From Bryobacterales bacterium (GTDB lineage Bacteria; Acidobacteriota; Terriglobia; Bryobacterales; Bryobacteraceae): DNA of 6,713 nt. Location of the stretch: positions 1-6,713 of the forward strand of contig DNFG01000430.1 of the NCBI GenBank assembly GCA_003487005.1. Direction: 5' to 3'. Position numbers and translations under genes: made by a program. A model generated the notes under the pieces. That model saw nothing but the letters and a program-made list of their open reading frames with translations, ran no database searches and was not told the DNA's origin. This document shows positions 5,136 to 6,713 of the stretch, piece after piece (positions within the stretch are counted from its first letter, which is position 1; each line of letters starts with the position of its first letter).

Positions 5136-6563
5136 GTGGAAATTGCCGTCATTCTTGGGGATCAACTCGACCACGCCTCTCCGGTCCTCCACGGCGGCAA
5201 CCTGGTCTGGATGGCCGAAGCTTCCGGCGAATCCACCCATGTGCCCTCCCACAAGGCCCGGATTGCCCTGTTCCTCTCGGCGATGCGTCACTTCCGGGAC
5301 GAACTCCTCGTTCGGGGCAGGGAAGTGCTCTATCACGAACAGGCGTCGGGCGAACTCGCCACGCTGCTGGCGGCCGATGTCGCCCGCTTGCGGCCCTCCC
5401 GTGTTTCCGTCGTTCAACCCGGGGATTTCCGCGTTCTCGAATCTCTCCGTCAGGCGATCCCTGACATCGAAGTGGTCGAAGACCCTCACTTCTACGAATC
5501 CCCGGACTTCTTCCGCTCCTGGGCCAGCGGACGAAAACAGCTCCGGCTTGAGTACTTCTACCGCGAACTCCGCCGCCGCCATAACGTTCTGATGGATGGA
5601 CCCCAGCCCGCCGGCGGAGCCTGGAACTTCGATGCCAGCAACCGCGAGGCCTTCCCCCGGTCCGGCCCCGGCCCCCTGCCCGCACCCGTCCGCTTCGACC
5701 CGGACCCCCTCACGCGCGACGTCCTCGCCTTCGTCGAACAGCAGTACGCCCACCACCCCGGCCGCCTCGAGCACTTCGACTGGCCCGTCACCCGCGCCCA
5801 GGCCCTCGCCGCGCTCGATGACTTCATCCAGCACCGGCTACCCCATTTCGGCCTGCACCAGGACGCCATGTGGACCGGCGAACCCTGGCTCTACCACTCC
5901 CGCCTCTCCGCCGCCCTCAACCTCAAACTCCTCAATCCCCGCGAAGCCGTCGCCGCCGCCGAACGCGCCTGGCGTGAGGAACGAGTACCCATCGCCGCCG
6001 CCGAGGGCTTCATCCGCCAGATCCTCGGCTGGCGCGAATACGTCCGGGGCATCTACTGGACCTTCATGCCCGGCTACGCCGAAGGCAACGCCCTCAATGC
6101 CCACGCGCCTCTCCCCGGGTTCTACTGGACCGGCGACACCGACATGAACTGCCTCCGGGAAGCCATCGGCCAGACCCTAGAATTCGGCTACGCCCATCAC
6201 ATCCAGCGGCTGATGGTGACCGGCCTCTATGCCCTGCTGACCGGCGTCGAACCCCGCCAGATCCACGAATGGTACCTCTCCATGTATGTGGATGCCGTCG
6301 AGTGGGTCGAACTACCCAATACGATCGGGATGAGCCAGTTCGCCGACGGCGGGCTGATGGCCTCGAAGCCCTACTGCGCCACGGGAAACTACCTCAACCG
6401 GATGTCGAACTACTGTTCCGGCTGCCGCTACGATCCAGCCTCCGACTGTCCCTTCACCATCGCCTACTGGGACTTCCTTGAGCGAAACGAACCCGTTCTC
6501 CGGCGCGTTCCACGCATGGAATTGCAGCTGCGAAATCTTGACAGAAGAAAAGGAATCAGCTGA
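5136..6563 (+). CDS. Prokaryotic (6-4) photolyase/cryptochrome, iron-sulfur FeS-BCP (PhrB/CryB) family
   Basis: This 475-residue cytoplasmic flavoprotein should use light to repair (6-4) pyrimidine photoproducts, or act as a related photoreceptor. The N-terminus MEIAVILGDQLD begins the DPRP Rossmann antenna domain; the C-terminal half is the FAD-binding helical domain. Cysteines C339, C427, C430 and C438 fit the four [4Fe-4S] ligands: C339 to C427 (88 residues) and the CSGC pair match the spacing I recall for Agrobacterium PhrB (C350, C438, C441). The loop to the last cysteine is short, 7 residues here against 12 there. With the same offset of 11, the tandem His pair (H354, H355) matches the catalytic H365/H366, and W331, W379 and Y380 fall on the PhrB residues linked to electron transfer. 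AVEWVELPNTIGMSQFADGG (387-406) is the family hallmark. The GTG at 5136 gives the normal family N-terminus but has no visible Shine-Dalgarno. Third codon positions are strikingly C-rich, mainly at 5600-6200. An SDR-like gene follows after 3 bp. Confidence 0.93.
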   Translation: MEIAVILGDQLDHASPVLHGGNLVWMAEASGESTHVPSHKARIALFLSAMRHFRDELLVRGREVLYHEQASGELATLLAADVARLRPSRVSVVQPGDFRVLESLRQAIPDIEVVEDPHFYESPDFFRSWASGRKQLRLEYFYRELRRRHNVLMDGPQPAGGAWNFDASNREAFPRSGPGPLPAPVRFDPDPLTRDVLAFVEQQYAHHPGRLEHFDWPVTRAQALAALDDFIQHRLPHFGLHQDAMWTGEPWLYHSRLSAALNLKLLNPREAVAAAERAWREERVPIAAAEGFIRQILGWREYVRGIYWTFMPGYAEGNALNAHAPLPGFYWTGDTDMNCLREAIGQTLEFGYAHHIQRLMVTGLYALLTGVEPRQIHEWYLSMYVDAVEWVELPNTIGMSQFADGGLMASKPYCATGNYLNRMSNYCSGCRYDPASDCPFTIAYWDFLERNEPVLRRVPRMELQLRNLDRRKGIS

Positions 6564-6566
6564 CCA

Positions 6567-6713
6567 ATGAGCCACGAATCACGCGTTTATGCCGTCATTG
6601 GCGCCGCCGGGGGCACCGGCCAGGCACTCTGTGAATTCCTCGAGAATGAAGGAGCGCGCGTCGTCCGCCTTTCGCGCTCGCTTGGCCTCGACGCCACCAG
6701 CGCCCCGGCCGTC
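6567..6713 (+). CDS. Short-chain dehydrogenase/reductase-like protein, N-terminal part (runs off window)
   Basis: Only the first 49 codons are present. After a short lead, YAVIGAAGGTGQALCEFLEN (8-27) forms the first strand and helix of a Rossmann fold with the nucleotide loop G12-x3-G16-x-G18 expected of SDR enzymes. ARVVRLSRS (30-38) is the second strand; R37 after it hints at NADP rather than NAD. GLDAT (40-44) matches the 'D-v-t' position that usually contacts the adenine. The ATG at 6567 comes 3 bp after the photolyase stop. AAAAGGA (6548-6554) upstream is a plausible but distant ribosome binding site (12 nt). Co-transcription with the photolyase is likely. The catalytic Tyr-x3-Lys would lie beyond the window, so enzyme activity cannot be confirmed; a non-catalytic NAD(P)-binding relative (NmrA or epimerase type) is possible. 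Confidence 0.75.
   Translation, partial: MSHESRVYAVIGAAGGTGQALCEFLENEGARVVRLSRSLGLDATSAPAV

Noticed and set aside
4418..5464. Plus-strand open frames over the methyltransferase gene and the divergent spacer
   Set aside because: Products are Pro/Arg/Ser-rich low-complexity sequence typical of antisense shadows; the minus-strand methyltransferase motifs are clear.
4866..5834. 322-codon minus-strand open frame over the photolyase start
   Set aside because: It overlaps both the spacer and the conserved photolyase N-terminus and has no recognisable domain.

Overview
The window is GC-rich (roughly 60-65% by eye), tightly packed bacterial DNA with no mobile element, RNA gene or CRISPR array that I can see. 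Gene style and protein flavour (paired ABC-2 exporter genes behind a DUF3352-like protein, a methyltransferase with a VLKTDLFEEA motif, a PhrB-type iron-sulfur photolyase) resemble Acidobacteriota, perhaps the Bryobacterales/Solibacter side. That placement is inference from memory of the families, not a computed result.

Layout. Positions 3-4247 (+) form one unbroken operon of five overlapping genes: the C-terminal part of a DUF3352-like protein, then ATPase, permease, ATPase, permease. Neighbours overlap by 17, 14, 4 and 4 bp, and the last three starts have Shine-Dalgarno sequences inside the preceding gene. The set looks like two ABC-2 type half-transporter pairs made together; the substrate cannot be read from sequence. 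A class I methyltransferase gene (4244-5038, -) runs tail to tail into the operon: the two opposing stop codons share one TTAA, and a perfect 11-bp inverted repeat lies just beyond it. A 97-bp divergent spacer carrying a near-perfect 18-bp palindrome separates the methyltransferase from a prokaryotic (6-4) photolyase/cryptochrome of the iron-sulfur type (5136-6563, +). This is followed after 3 bp by the start of a short-chain dehydrogenase-like gene (6567 to the window end).

How the genes work together. The left block is an export or membrane-remodelling module. The right block is a light-dependent DNA repair gene co-transcribed with an SDR-like gene, divergent from the methyltransferase and possibly sharing an operator with it. 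I do not see a clearly new system. The points most worth a second look are a BamE/SmpA-like segment inside the second permease, the shortened iron-sulfur loop of the photolyase, the palindrome in the divergent spacer, and an out-of-frame near-duplicate at the extreme left edge that may be an assembly artefact.
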